Below, one piece after another: positions 28,048 through 36,370 of a stretch of 64,000 bases of DNA. The stretch covers positions 1,736,001 to 1,800,000 of the forward strand of contig OY969922.1 in NCBI GenBank assembly GCA_963704595.1, read 5' to 3'. How positions within the stretch are numbered: position 1 is the first letter of the stretch; each line of letters opens with the position of its first letter. This stretch comes from Acuticoccus sp963704595 (GTDB lineage Bacteria; Pseudomonadota; Alphaproteobacteria; Rhizobiales; Amorphaceae). Both the position numbers and the translations under genes were made by a program. Under the pieces are notes generated by a model that saw nothing but the letters and a program-made list of their open reading frames with translations, was not told the DNA's origin and did not search any database.

Positions 28048-28458
28048 TTACTGCGCGGTGATGGTGGTCATCACCAGCTTGCCGTCCGGCTTGATCGGGC
28101 CGTCTTCCGTGGCGCCGAGGGTGTACTCGAACACGCCGGGCTTCATGCCGCCGTCCTCGCTGTGAACCATCAGCATCAGCATGTCGCCGGGCTCGACCGG
28201 CTCGGTCAGGATCGCCGCGACATCCTCGGTGGTGCCTTCACGGATCGGGGCATGGCCGACCACGGGGCCGGGCTTCATGTCCGCATCGGTGCGGTGGATG
28301 ACGAGCCAGCCGTTGGCGGGCGCGGAAACCGCCGCGGCGCTGACGATGCCGTTGGCGACGGACTGATCGTCCGCCTGCACCATCGGGCCCATCGGCGACT
28401 GCGCGAACGAAAGGCTGCTGATGCCGACCAGCGCAACTGCGGTGAGGATCATCTTCAT
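28048..28458 (-). CDS. Small exported DUF7282-type protein
   Basis: A 136-residue protein with a cleavable signal peptide (MKMILTAVALVGISSLSFAQ). The mature domain shows GWLVIHRTDADMKPGPVVGHAPI and GDMLMLMVHSEDG, resembling DUF7282, a beta-sandwich domain of unknown function found mainly in secreted proteins. It is rich in methionine (about ten residues) and contains two MKPG repeats, which might bind a metal; that is speculation. It is a single-gene unit with its own terminator at 27967-28005. Its promoter should lie in the 123-base gap up to 28581. Confidence 0.7.
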   Translation of the reverse strand: MKMILTAVALVGISSLSFAQSPMGPMVQADDQSVANGIVSAAAVSAPANGWLVIHRTDADMKPGPVVGHAPIREGTTEDVAAILTEPVEPGDMLMLMVHSEDGGMKPGVFEYTLGATEDGPIKPDGKLVMTTITAQ

Positions 28459-28581
28459 GTCGTCGAACTCCTGTCCAGTTTCTGATGCAGCCGCACACGG
28501 GTGCGCGGGCTTGCTGGAAGGAGATACGGGGCAGGTCGCGGGATGGATTGCGCGCGACCGAAAAAAATTCTGGGCCGGCCG

Positions 28582-29505
28582 TCAGATCTCGTGGGCGAGG
28601 GGCGTGCCTGTGTAGGCGCTCTGCCAAGAGACGAGCTGGCCGAAGCCGGAGAGCGTCGCGTAGGCCGTGCGCCTGTCCGGGCCGCCGAAGCACACGTTGG
28701 TGGTGACGGGGTCGCCGGTCATGATCTGCTCGATGAGCCGCCCGTCAGGCGCGACGACGCTGATCGCGCCCGTCGTCAGCGTCGCGACGTGGATGTTGCC
28801 GTCCGTATCGACGGCGAGGCTGTCGAGCCGCTGGTGCCCGCCGAGGCCGCAGACGAGCCGCCCGCCGTGGGGCGCCATGTCTGAGTGGCGCGGCGCGACG
28901 CCGGGCGCCGTGAGGTCGAAGGCCCAGAGCCGGCCGCTCTCGGTCTCCGCGACGTAGACCGTCGCCCCGTCCGGCGACAGGCCGACGCCGTTCGCCATCA
29001 GCAGCGGGTAGGCGACCTCGACGATGCGCGAGCCGTCAGCCATCGCGTAGTAGAGCCCGCCGTTCATCCGGAAGCGGGGGTAGAGCTTGCCGAAGTCGGT
29101 GAAATAGAAGCCGCCGTGAGTGTCGAACACGATGTCGTTGGGGCCGACGAGGAGGTGGTCGCCGCAGCGGGTGTAGAGGACCTCGCGCCGGCCGGTCGCG
29201 GGGTCGATGCGGTCGATCGAGCCGCCGGCATAGCCGTGCGGGACGCCGGGCTTCACCCGGTTGATGCCGTCGGTCTCCTGGAACTGGAAGCCGCCGTTGT
29301 TGCACAGGTACAGCGCACCGTCCGGCCCCGCTGCGAGGCCGTTCGGCCCGCCGCCGGTCTCGCACACGATGCTGACCGTGCCGTCGGCGGCGACGCGGGT
29401 GATGGTGCCGCGCTCGATCTCGACGAGGACGACGGAGCCGTCGGCGCAGGCGACGGGGCCTTCGGGGAAGCGCAGCCCTTCGGCGAGGATCTTGTGTTCG
29501 GGCAC
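28582..29505 (-). CDS. SMP-30/gluconolactonase family lactonase
   Basis: A 307-residue six-bladed beta-propeller. GLRFPEGPVACADGSVVLVEI carries the metal-binding Glu, VGPNDIVFDTHGGFYFTDFG the Asn and Asp ligands, and LSPDGATVYVAETESGRLWAFD the final blade. Members open sugar-acid lactones. The start is GTG at 29505 with GGAG eight bases ahead; the reading frame continues upstream into the neighbouring gene. It closes the operon rbsB-rbsA-rbsC-SDR-lactonase, so it probably hydrolyses the lactone made by the adjacent dehydrogenase. Confidence 0.88.
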   Translation of the reverse strand: MPEHKILAEGLRFPEGPVACADGSVVLVEIERGTITRVAADGTVSIVCETGGGPNGLAAGPDGALYLCNNGGFQFQETDGINRVKPGVPHGYAGGSIDRIDPATGRREVLYTRCGDHLLVGPNDIVFDTHGGFYFTDFGKLYPRFRMNGGLYYAMADGSRIVEVAYPLLMANGVGLSPDGATVYVAETESGRLWAFDLTAPGVAPRHSDMAPHGGRLVCGLGGHQRLDSLAVDTDGNIHVATLTTGAISVVAPDGRLIEQIMTGDPVTTNVCFGGPDRRTAYATLSGFGQLVSWQSAYTGTPLAHEI

Positions 29506-29525
29506 GGGCGGGTCTCCGGAAGGGG

Positions 29526-30293
29526 TCAGATCCAGCCGCCGTCGACGACGAAGATCTGGCTGGTCAGCATCCGCGCATCGTCGGACGCGAGGAAGGTCGC
29601 CATGTGCGCGCAGTCCTCCGGCATCACGGAGCCTCGGAGGCACTGCATCTCCTTGATCTTGGCGCGCGCCGCGTCGTCGACCCAGTGGGTGAGCTGGCGC
29701 TCGGTCATCACCCAGCCGGGGATGATGCAGTTGACGCGAATGTTGTCCGGCCCGAGGTCGCGCGCCAGCGAGCGCGTCAGACCCTCGATCGCCGCCTTCG
29801 CCATCGCGTAGAGCGGCAAGCCGCCGAACCCTGCGTGCCAGGTGATCGACCCGGTGTTGATGATGACGCCGCCGCCGCTCGCCGCCATCCCCGGCGCCAC
29901 CGCCTGCGAGGCGAACACGAGATGCTTGAGGTTCACCGCGATCCGGTCGTCGAAATAGGCCTCGTCGACGTCCGCCAGCTTGTGCCGGGTGTCGTTGGCG
30001 GCGTTGTTGACGAGGACGTCGATCGGTCCCTGTGCGTCGGCGGTCGCCTCGATCGCCTTGCGGAGGGCCGCGATGTCGGTGAGGTCGACCTCGCGGAAGA
30101 CGGGCGTCGTGCCGGTTGCGGCGCTCACCCGCTCGACCAGCGCCTCGGAGGCGGCAAGGTCGATGTCGACGAAGGTGACCTTCGCGCCCTGTGCGCAGAA
30201 CGCCGCGACGTGCGCGGCGCCGATGCCCGAGCCGCCGCCGGTGATGAGAACGCTCTTGCCCGTGAGGCTCGGATGGACGGAGTTCTGGCGCAT
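29526..30293 (-). CDS. Short-chain dehydrogenase, probable sugar dehydrogenase
   Basis: A 255-residue classical SDR. The nucleotide site is LITGGGSGIGAAH, with LVNNAAND in the third strand region. The catalytic Ser lies in INTGSITWH and the Tyr/Lys pair in YAMAKAAIEG. The C terminus is SQIFVVDGGWI. The Asp after the second strand (TFVDIDL) suggests NAD preference. It follows the sugar ABC permease gene and precedes a lactonase, which points to oxidation of an imported aldose to its lactone. The protein opens MRQNSVHPSLTGK ahead of the nucleotide site. Confidence 0.9.
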   Translation of the reverse strand: MRQNSVHPSLTGKSVLITGGGSGIGAAHVAAFCAQGAKVTFVDIDLAASEALVERVSAATGTTPVFREVDLTDIAALRKAIEATADAQGPIDVLVNNAANDTRHKLADVDEAYFDDRIAVNLKHLVFASQAVAPGMAASGGGVIINTGSITWHAGFGGLPLYAMAKAAIEGLTRSLARDLGPDNIRVNCIIPGWVMTERQLTHWVDDAARAKIKEMQCLRGSVMPEDCAHMATFLASDDARMLTSQIFVVDGGWI

Positions 30294-30342
30294 GGGCGGT
30301 CCTTCGGGGAAGCGGGGCGGCGCGGGGGCGCCGCCCGTGCGG

Positions 30343-31290
30343 TCAGCGTGCGCGGGAGCGGTTCTGGAGCTGCCCGTCGACGATCACGCCGAGCAGGATG
30401 ACGGCGCCCATGACGGCGAAGTTCAGAGAGCTCGGGATGCCCAGCATGTTGACGAGGTTCTGCAGCACCTGGAGGAGCACGACGCCGAGACAGATGCCGA
30501 GGATCGAACCCTCGCCGCCGCGCAGCGAGCAGCCGCCCAGCACCGCCGCCGCGATGGCGTAGAGCTCGTAGAAGTTGCCGTGCGCCGAGGGCGAGACGGA
30601 CTGCGTGTAGAACACGAAGAACACCGTCGAGATGCCGGCGAGGATGCCGGAGATCGCATAGGTCGCGATGATGACGGCCTTGGTCGGGATGCCGGAGAAG
30701 CGCGCCGCCTCCTCGTTCTTGCCGACGGCATAGATGTACCGCCCCAGCACCGACTTGTGCAGAAGGACGGCCATGATCAGCGCGACGATCAGGAAGAAGA
30801 TGAACGTGTGCGGGATGCCGTAGGTCCGCCCCGAGGTCAGCCACTCCAGCACGTCGTAGCCGCCAGCGTAGCCGAAGCCCTCGGTCGCGTCGTTGGTGTA
30901 GTAGCGCGCGGCGCCCCGGTAGATGAGGAGGCCGCAGAGCGTGACCACGAATGGTTGGAGGTTGAGCTTTGAGATCAGCACCCCGTGGATCGACCCCAGC
31001 ACCATCCCGAGGAAGACGACGATGATGAAGACCGCAGGCCAGGGGAGGCCGTAGTTCACCAGAAGGTCGAGGAAGATCACGCCGAGCAGCGCAAGCATCG
31101 AGCCGACCGAAAGGTCGATGCCGCCGGTGACGATCACCACGCCGAGACCGAGCGCCAGGAGGCCGAACAGGCCGATCTGGTTGGCGAGGTTGATGAGGTT
31201 GATGGTGGAGATGAACTGCGGGTTGATGAGCGCCGTGACTGTTCCGGTCACCAGGATCAGAATGAACAGTCCTATTTCTTTTCTAAGCAT
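30343..31290 (-). CDS. Ribose-type sugar ABC transporter permease
   Basis: A 315-residue membrane permease of the RbsC/AraH family. Visible blocks are GLGVVIVTGGIDLSVGSMLAL, the conserved substrate-channel region, LQPFVVTLCGLLIYRGAARY, VGKNEEAARFSGI (the contact loop for the ATPase) and LGGCSLRGGEGSILG. Its ATG overlaps the end of the ATPase gene by eight bases. It is a partner of the ATPase at 31283 and the binding protein at 32888. Confidence 0.92.
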   Translation of the reverse strand: MLRKEIGLFILILVTGTVTALINPQFISTINLINLANQIGLFGLLALGLGVVIVTGGIDLSVGSMLALLGVIFLDLLVNYGLPWPAVFIIVVFLGMVLGSIHGVLISKLNLQPFVVTLCGLLIYRGAARYYTNDATEGFGYAGGYDVLEWLTSGRTYGIPHTFIFFLIVALIMAVLLHKSVLGRYIYAVGKNEEAARFSGIPTKAVIIATYAISGILAGISTVFFVFYTQSVSPSAHGNFYELYAIAAAVLGGCSLRGGEGSILGICLGVVLLQVLQNLVNMLGIPSSLNFAVMGAVILLGVIVDGQLQNRSRAR

Positions 31291-32809
31291 TCTCGGGCGC
31301 TCTTTTCTCTATCGTTCCGCCGACGGCGAGGAGCATGACGTTGTGTTCGGTGAAGTCCTGGCGCTCGATGAGGCCGCTGATCCGGCCCTCGTGCATCACC
31401 GCGATCCTGTCGCTGACGCCGATGACCTCCTCCATGTCGCTGGAGATCATCAGGATGGCGACGCCGCTGTCGGCAAGCGCGCGCATGATCGCGTAGATCT
31501 CGCTCTTGGCGCCGACGTCGATGCCGCGGGTCGGCTCGTCGAAGATGACCGCGTTGGGCCGCATCGAGAGCCACTTGCCCAAGACCACCTTTTGCTGGTT
31601 GCCGCCCGAGAGGTTGACGGCATGGGTGGCGGTGGTGGGCGTCTTGATCGAGAGGGCGGCGACCTGCTTGTCCGCCGCCTGCCGCTCGGCCTTTCGGTCG
31701 GGGAGGCCGTGCTTCGAGTAGGCGCCGAGGTCGGCCAGCGTGATGTTCTGGTCGATCGGAAGGTCGAGGAGGAGGCCGGCGCGCTTGCGGTCCTCCGGAG
31801 CGAGGTAGATGCCCTTCGCGATGGCGTCGCTCGCGTATTTCGACACGACGGGCTCGCCGTCGAGCAGGACCTGGCCGGAAACCGCGGGCTCGACGCCGAA
31901 GATCGCGTGCGCAAGCTCGGTTCGGCCGGAGCCGATCAGCCCGGCGAGGCCGACGATCTCGCCCCGGCGGAACGAGAACGACACTTCCTTGCCCGGGTGC
32001 GCGGTGGTGACGATCCTGTCGACGACGACGCCGGAATCGCGCGGCTCGGTCTTGGGCGGAATGTAGACCGACTTGAGGTCGCGCCCGATCATCAGGCGGA
32101 TCATCGCATCGTGGGTGATCCCGGCGCCGGTGAGTTCGCCGACGCGCTTGCCGTCGCGCAGCGCGACGACGCGGTCGGCCGAGGTCTTCACCTCGTCGAG
32201 CCGGTGGGAAATGTAGATGATGCTGACGCCGGTCTTGCGCAGCTCGTCCATCACCTCGAGGAGCCGGTCGGTCTCCTTCAGTGTGAGGCTCGACGTTGGC
32301 TCGTCCATGATGATGACGCGCGCATCAAGCGACAGCGCCTTGGCGATCTCGACCATCTGGCACTGCGCGATGGAGAGGCCGGCGAGCGGGTCGGACGGGC
32401 GCACGTCGAGGCCGAGGCGTTCGAGCAGCGGCGCGACGCGGGCGTTGAGGCGGCGCGTGTCGATCAGCTTCAGCGGCCCGCCGAAGCGCGGTTCGCGCCC
32501 GATATAGACGTTGGCGGCGACGCTGAGATTGTCGAAGAGGTTGAGTTCCTGATGGACGAAGGCAATGCCCGCCGCCGTCGCCGCAGGCACGGTCAGCCGG
32601 TCGTGCGAGACGCCGTCGATGACGATGGTGCCGGCGGAGGGCGCGACGACCCCGCCGAGGATCTTCATCAGCGTGGACTTGCCCGCGCCGTTCTCCCCGA
32701 TAAGGCCGAGGATCTCGCCCTTGCGGAGGGAAACGCTGACATCGTCGAGGGCGGTGACGCCCGGGTAGGTTTTGGTGACCGAGCGCAGCTCGATGATGGG
32801 TTCAGCCAT
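31283..32809 (-). CDS. Ribose-type sugar ABC transporter ATPase (two ABC domains)
   Basis: A 508-residue tandem ATPase (RbsA/MglA type). The first domain has Walker A GENGAGKST, signature LSIAQCQMVEIAKAL and Walker B VIIMDEPTSSLT. The second domain has the degenerate Walker A GLIGSGRTE, signature LSGGNQQKVVLGKWL and FDEPTRGIDVGAK. Such tandem proteins energise carbohydrate importers. It lies 78 bases after the binding-protein gene, with a strong hairpin in that gap. The eight-base overlap with the permease gene makes the two coupled. Confidence 0.93.
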   Translation of the reverse strand: MAEPIIELRSVTKTYPGVTALDDVSVSLRKGEILGLIGENGAGKSTLMKILGGVVAPSAGTIVIDGVSHDRLTVPAATAAGIAFVHQELNLFDNLSVAANVYIGREPRFGGPLKLIDTRRLNARVAPLLERLGLDVRPSDPLAGLSIAQCQMVEIAKALSLDARVIIMDEPTSSLTLKETDRLLEVMDELRKTGVSIIYISHRLDEVKTSADRVVALRDGKRVGELTGAGITHDAMIRLMIGRDLKSVYIPPKTEPRDSGVVVDRIVTTAHPGKEVSFSFRRGEIVGLAGLIGSGRTELAHAIFGVEPAVSGQVLLDGEPVVSKYASDAIAKGIYLAPEDRKRAGLLLDLPIDQNITLADLGAYSKHGLPDRKAERQAADKQVAALSIKTPTTATHAVNLSGGNQQKVVLGKWLSMRPNAVIFDEPTRGIDVGAKSEIYAIMRALADSGVAILMISSDMEEVIGVSDRIAVMHEGRISGLIERQDFTEHNVMLLAVGGTIEKRAPENA

Positions 32810-32825
32810 ATCCCGATCCTTTAGA

Positions 32826-32857
32826 AACCCGCCGGAACGGGAGCGTTCCGGCGGGTT
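32826..32857 (-). terminator. Hairpin between the sugar-binding-protein and ATPase genes
   Basis: A perfect 14-bp stem (AACCCGCCGGAACG with its complement) has a GGAG tetraloop. On the minus strand it is followed by a short TTTC. It probably acts as a partial terminator or RNA stabiliser that keeps the binding protein in excess over the membrane complex. Confidence 0.65.
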
Positions 32858-32887
32858 CTTCGCGGTTTGGTCCAGCGTGGCGTGGGA

Positions 32888-33892
32888 TCAGTTGCCGAGG
32901 ATGGCGCGGACTTCTTCGATGAACGCCTCGACGTTCGACGAATCGATGATCTTCGTCGGGACGATGTCGAGCTTGTTCTCCGGGACGACCGACTTGTCGC
33001 CGTCGAGGTAGGCGGCCATCTTCATGATCGACTGGTAGCCGAACTCGTAGGGCTGCTGGACGACGGTGCCGAGGATGTCACCGGCGGCGATGCCGCGCAG
33101 GGTCTGCTGGTCCTCGTCGAAGCCGACGATCTTGACTTGGCCTTCCTTACCGGCCGCCTTCACCGCGTTGTAGATCTGCGGCGTGTTGTAGGCCCAGAGG
33201 CCGACGAGAAGGTCGATGTCCGGGTACTTCGACAGGGTGTCCTCGGCGTTGGCCTTCGCCTTGGTCTGGTCGCCGCCGTCGGTGCGGATGTCGATGATCT
33301 CGATGTCCGTGCCTTCGATGGCTTCCTTGATGCCCTGCGAACGCTCACGCGCGTTTGCGGCGTCCATGGTGCCGACGAAGAGCATCGCGGTGCCGCCTTC
33401 CGGCAGCGCCTTCTTCATCAGCTCGCCCGCCTGACGGCCGGCAGCCACGTTGTCGGTGCCGATGTACATCACGCGGTCGGAGTTCGGCGCGTCGGCGTCA
33501 TGGGTGAAGAGGACGGCCTTCGAGGCGACCTCGTTGAGGATCGCGGTCGAATCGTCCGGGTTCACCGGGGAGATCGCAACGCCGTCGATGCCCTTGGCAA
33601 GGAGATCCTCGAGGATCTTCTTCTGTGCGGCAGCGGACATTTCGCCCGGGATGTAGAACTCGACGTTGACGTTCTCGAGCTCGGACGCGGCCTTCTCGGT
33701 GCCGACGCGGGCGAACTTCCAGAAGTCGGCCGGGACGTTGACGACGAACGCGAGGTTCTTGGCGTCCTGCGCGTAGGTCGGGACGCCGGCGCCTGCGGTG
33801 AGCGCGACGGCAGCGACGCCGGCCACCAGCAGGGTGCGGCGGCTGATGGCGCGCAGTGCGGATTTGGCACGGTTCTTCGGCGTGGAATTCAT
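32888..33892 (-). CDS. Ribose-type sugar ABC substrate-binding protein
   Basis: A 334-residue periplasmic binding protein of the RbsB/pentose family. A twin-arginine-like leader (SRRTLLVAGVAAVALTAGAG) ends near TYAQ. The mature part contains GIDGVAISPVNPDD, YIGTDNVAAGRQAGELM, VKIVGFDEDQQTL and LGTVVQQPYEFGYQS, the usual ligand-site and hinge segments. GGAGGAAAG precedes the ATG. It is the first gene of the five-gene sugar operon; the promoter lies in the 328-base region to its right. Confidence 0.92.
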   Translation of the reverse strand: MNSTPKNRAKSALRAISRRTLLVAGVAAVALTAGAGVPTYAQDAKNLAFVVNVPADFWKFARVGTEKAASELENVNVEFYIPGEMSAAAQKKILEDLLAKGIDGVAISPVNPDDSTAILNEVASKAVLFTHDADAPNSDRVMYIGTDNVAAGRQAGELMKKALPEGGTAMLFVGTMDAANARERSQGIKEAIEGTDIEIIDIRTDGGDQTKAKANAEDTLSKYPDIDLLVGLWAYNTPQIYNAVKAAGKEGQVKIVGFDEDQQTLRGIAAGDILGTVVQQPYEFGYQSIMKMAAYLDGDKSVVPENKLDIVPTKIIDSSNVEAFIEEVRAILGN

Positions 33893-34220
33893 TCGGTCTT
33901 TCCTCCGTTTAGCGCACTCGTTGATGCGCGTCTTATTGTTCTGGCCTGGATAACAGACTGCAGTTTGCGTCGTGTCTGCCTTGGGGCAGGGACGATGGCG
34001 CCTGGGTCGTCAACTCCTCGATCATTGTCGCAGACAAACCGACAGGGTCGGCGTGACGCATTGGTGCCGCGAGCAAATCTGCAGCGTCGCGCGTGACGCT
34101 ACATCGCCTGACCGCGGCCCTCAAGCGTTACCGGCCTATTGTCAGACGCAATATCACATCGGGAGAAAGTATCGGGAGCGCAAAGGCCCTCCGCGTCGTT
34201 TCCCGCGGAGGGCGGCAGGC
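33893..34220. other. 328-base intergenic region upstream of the sugar operon
   Basis: No convincing gene is present; a 63-codon minus-strand frame at 33933-34124 has no conserved features. The region should hold the leftward sugar-operon promoter. It contains an ACTGCAGT palindrome at 33957-33964 and an AGCGTC-N6-GACGCT dyad at 34083-34100. A terminator for the GhrA-like gene occupies its right end. Confidence 0.5.
34186..34213 (-). terminator. Terminator of the aspartate-dehydrogenase/ABC operon
   Basis: A perfect 10-bp stem (GCCCTCCGCG with its complement) and 8-base loop lie just after the stop at 34221 on the minus strand. CTTTG follows on that strand, a weak T run. Confidence 0.55.
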
Positions 34221-35162
34221 TCAGTAGCCGCGCTTTGCGTCGATCGTCTCCGGCGTGGCGCCGGTCTCGAAGTAGCGGGCGAGATTGTCCGCGACGATGC
34301 GGCTTGCGCTGTCCATGTCGGTTATCGCGGCAACGTGGGGCATGACGGTGATGGCGGGGTGGTCCCACATCGCGTCGTCGGCCGGCAGCGGCTCCAAGTC
34401 GAAGACGTCGAGCACGGCGTGGCCGATGCGGCCTTCGTCCAGTGCCGCGACCAGGGCCGCGCGGTCGATGATCGGCCCCCGCGCGACGTTGATGATGCCG
34501 GTGCCCGGACGGCAGTTGGCGAGCATCCCGGCGTTCAGCATGCCGCGCGTCGCGTCCGTCAGCGGCAGGAGGACGACGATGATGTCGGCGCTCGCCATCA
34601 CCTGCGGCAGGGTTTCGGCACCGCTGTAGGCGGTGACGCCCGGAACCTCGCGCGGCGACCGGGACCAGCCGGTGACGGTAAAGCCCGCCGCGGTGAGGAC
34701 GCCCGCCGCCGCACGGCCGAGTTCGCCGAGGCCGAGGATGGCGACGGTGCGGTCCGCGGCGCGCGGATGATCGAGCGCGCGCCAGACGTGGTCCCGCTGC
34801 TGGGCGAGATATTCCGGCACGCGGCGGTGGAGGTAGAGCGTGTGGGCGAGAACGCCCTCGGCCATCGTGTCGGCGAGCACGGGGTCGACGAGACGCGCGA
34901 TGCGCAGGTCGTCCGGCAGCCGGCCGATCAGCTTGTCGACGCCGGCCCAGACGCTGTGCACCCATTCGAGCCCGGTGAAGCGCGCGAGCGCCTCGGGGTT
35001 GGGGTTGCCGACGATCGCGACGCGGACGGCGGCGGCGTCAGCGTCCGGAACGTCCTCGGGTGCGACGACGCGGTGGCCGGGGAGCGCCGCGCCGAGCTTC
35101 TCGCGCCACAGCGCCGCCCGCTCGGGCGAGCCTGTGGTGATGAAGGGGATCAGCGTGCTCAC
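34221..35162 (-). CDS. D-2-hydroxyacid dehydrogenase, GhrA-like
   Basis: A 313-residue NAD(P)-linked reductase resembling glyoxylate/hydroxypyruvate reductase A. The nucleotide motif is AILGLGELGRAAA. NVARGPIIDRAAL carries the catalytic Arg, VFDLEPLP the Glu and ITVMPHVAA the His. The GTG start at 35162 forms a GTGA overlap with the VOC gene stop. It is the last gene of the operon starting with the aspartate-dehydrogenase-like gene. It may reduce a 2-oxo acid formed after deamination; that is inference. Confidence 0.88.
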   Translation of the reverse strand: MSTLIPFITTGSPERAALWREKLGAALPGHRVVAPEDVPDADAAAVRVAIVGNPNPEALARFTGLEWVHSVWAGVDKLIGRLPDDLRIARLVDPVLADTMAEGVLAHTLYLHRRVPEYLAQQRDHVWRALDHPRAADRTVAILGLGELGRAAAGVLTAAGFTVTGWSRSPREVPGVTAYSGAETLPQVMASADIIVVLLPLTDATRGMLNAGMLANCRPGTGIINVARGPIIDRAALVAALDEGRIGHAVLDVFDLEPLPADDAMWDHPAITVMPHVAAITDMDSASRIVADNLARYFETGATPETIDAKRGY

Positions 35163-35578
35163 GCGGCCCACACGGCATCTTCGTGGGCAAAGCCCTTGAT
35201 CTCGATCGGGTTGCCGGCGGGATCGTGGAAGAACATCGTCCACTGCTCGCCGGGCTCGCCCTCGAAGCGCACCGTCGGCGGGATCACGAACTTCACGCCG
35301 GCGTCGGTCAGGCGCTCGGACACCTCCTTCCACATCGCGAGCGGAAGGACGGCTCCGAGGTGCGGCATCGGCACCATGTGGTTGCCAACCTTGCCGGTGG
35401 CTTCGGCCTCGACCGGGTCGCCGCGGTGGAGCGAGATCTGGTGGCCGAAGAAGCTGAAATCGACCCAGCTTTCGGTGCTGCGGCCCTGCTTGCAGCCGAG
35501 GAGTTCGCCGTAGAAGTGGGTCGCGGCCTCGAGGTCGTCGACATGGTAGGCGAGGTGGAACAGCGGCTGGAACGTCAT
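35159..35578 (-). CDS. VOC/glyoxalase-fold protein
   Basis: A 139-residue vicinal-oxygen-chelate protein. HLAYHVDDLEAATHFYGELLGC is the first beta-alpha-beta unit with the metal-site His. FFHDPAGNPIEIKGF near the C terminus carries the final metal ligand Glu. The size and wording fit extradiol-dioxygenase-like or glyoxalase-like enzymes annotated only as VOC family. It is coupled to the downstream reductase by a GTGA overlap and follows the ABC permease gene by 46 bases. Confidence 0.82.
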   Translation of the reverse strand: MTFQPLFHLAYHVDDLEAATHFYGELLGCKQGRSTESWVDFSFFGHQISLHRGDPVEAEATGKVGNHMVPMPHLGAVLPLAMWKEVSERLTDAGVKFVIPPTVRFEGEPGEQWTMFFHDPAGNPIEIKGFAHEDAVWAA

Positions 35579-35624
35579 CAGTGTCTTTCGGGGAGGGGGG
35601 TGGTGTGAAGGTGGCGGCGGTCCG

Positions 35625-36365
35625 TCACCATTTGACGATGGTCTTCTCGGCGAGGCGCATCAGCTGCTCGGCGGCGAGGAGCACGAAGATGAACAGCATC
35701 AGCCAGGCGAGCAGCGAGACGATGTTGTAGATGTCGTAGCTCGTCTTCACCTGCCAGCCGATGCCGCCCGGAAAGCCGAAGATTTCCGACAGGAACGCGA
35801 CTTTCCACGACAGCGTGAACCCGATCCGGCCCGCGGCGAGCAGCGGCGGGATCAGGAAGGGTAAGTAGACGTCCCTTACCCGCTGGGCGAGCGTCGCCTT
35901 GTAGGAGCGCGCCATCCCGGTCAGCTCGTCGTCGAAGTCGGACATCGCATCGCGGATGTAGGTGCCGACGACGGGAAGGATCACGAGGCCGATCAGGACG
36001 ATGACCGTGAGGTTGGTGCGGCCCAGCGAGATCAGGAACAGGAAGATCAGGATCAGCGTCGGCGTGAAGATGGTGATCTGGAGGAGCCAGCGGGTCAGCT
36101 CGTCGAACGTGCGCGAGAGGTTCGCCGCGATGCCGTAGGCGGTGCCGAGCACGATGCCGAGGAGGAAGCCCGCCACGGTCCGGCCGAGGGTGGCGAGGAG
36201 CGGCGGGAACGCCTCGCCGCTGCCGATGAGGCCGGCGAGCGCCTCGAACACCGCCGCCGGCGAGGGCAGCGCGCGGCTGTCGACGATGCCGGACGCCACC
36301 CACCAGATGGCGACGATGAGAAGGAGCGAGGAGATCTGCGCCGCGTAGGCGGTGATGCGGGTCAT
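35625..36365 (-). CDS. NitT/TauT-type ABC permease (second of two)
   Basis: A 246-residue inner-membrane permease of the SsuC/TauC type. It begins MTRITAYAAQISS with a first span LLLIVAIWWVASGIV, then LGRTVAGFLLGIVLGTAYGI. The EAA-like cytoplasmic loop reads ARSYKATLAQRVRDVYLPFLIPPLLAAGRIGF. The ATG at 36365 is five bases after the ATPase stop; longer in-frame starts would overlap that gene. Together with the gene at 37190 it makes a heterodimeric channel. Confidence 0.88.
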   Translation of the reverse strand: MTRITAYAAQISSLLLIVAIWWVASGIVDSRALPSPAAVFEALAGLIGSGEAFPPLLATLGRTVAGFLLGIVLGTAYGIAANLSRTFDELTRWLLQITIFTPTLILIFLFLISLGRTNLTVIVLIGLVILPVVGTYIRDAMSDFDDELTGMARSYKATLAQRVRDVYLPFLIPPLLAAGRIGFTLSWKVAFLSEIFGFPGGIGWQVKTSYDIYNIVSLLAWLMLFIFVLLAAEQLMRLAEKTIVKW

Positions 36366-36370
36366 GGCGG

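Noticed and set aside
33933..34124. Possible 63-residue protein upstream of the sugar operon
   Set aside because: No ribosome site, no conserved motif, and it overlaps the region that should hold the sugar-operon promoter.
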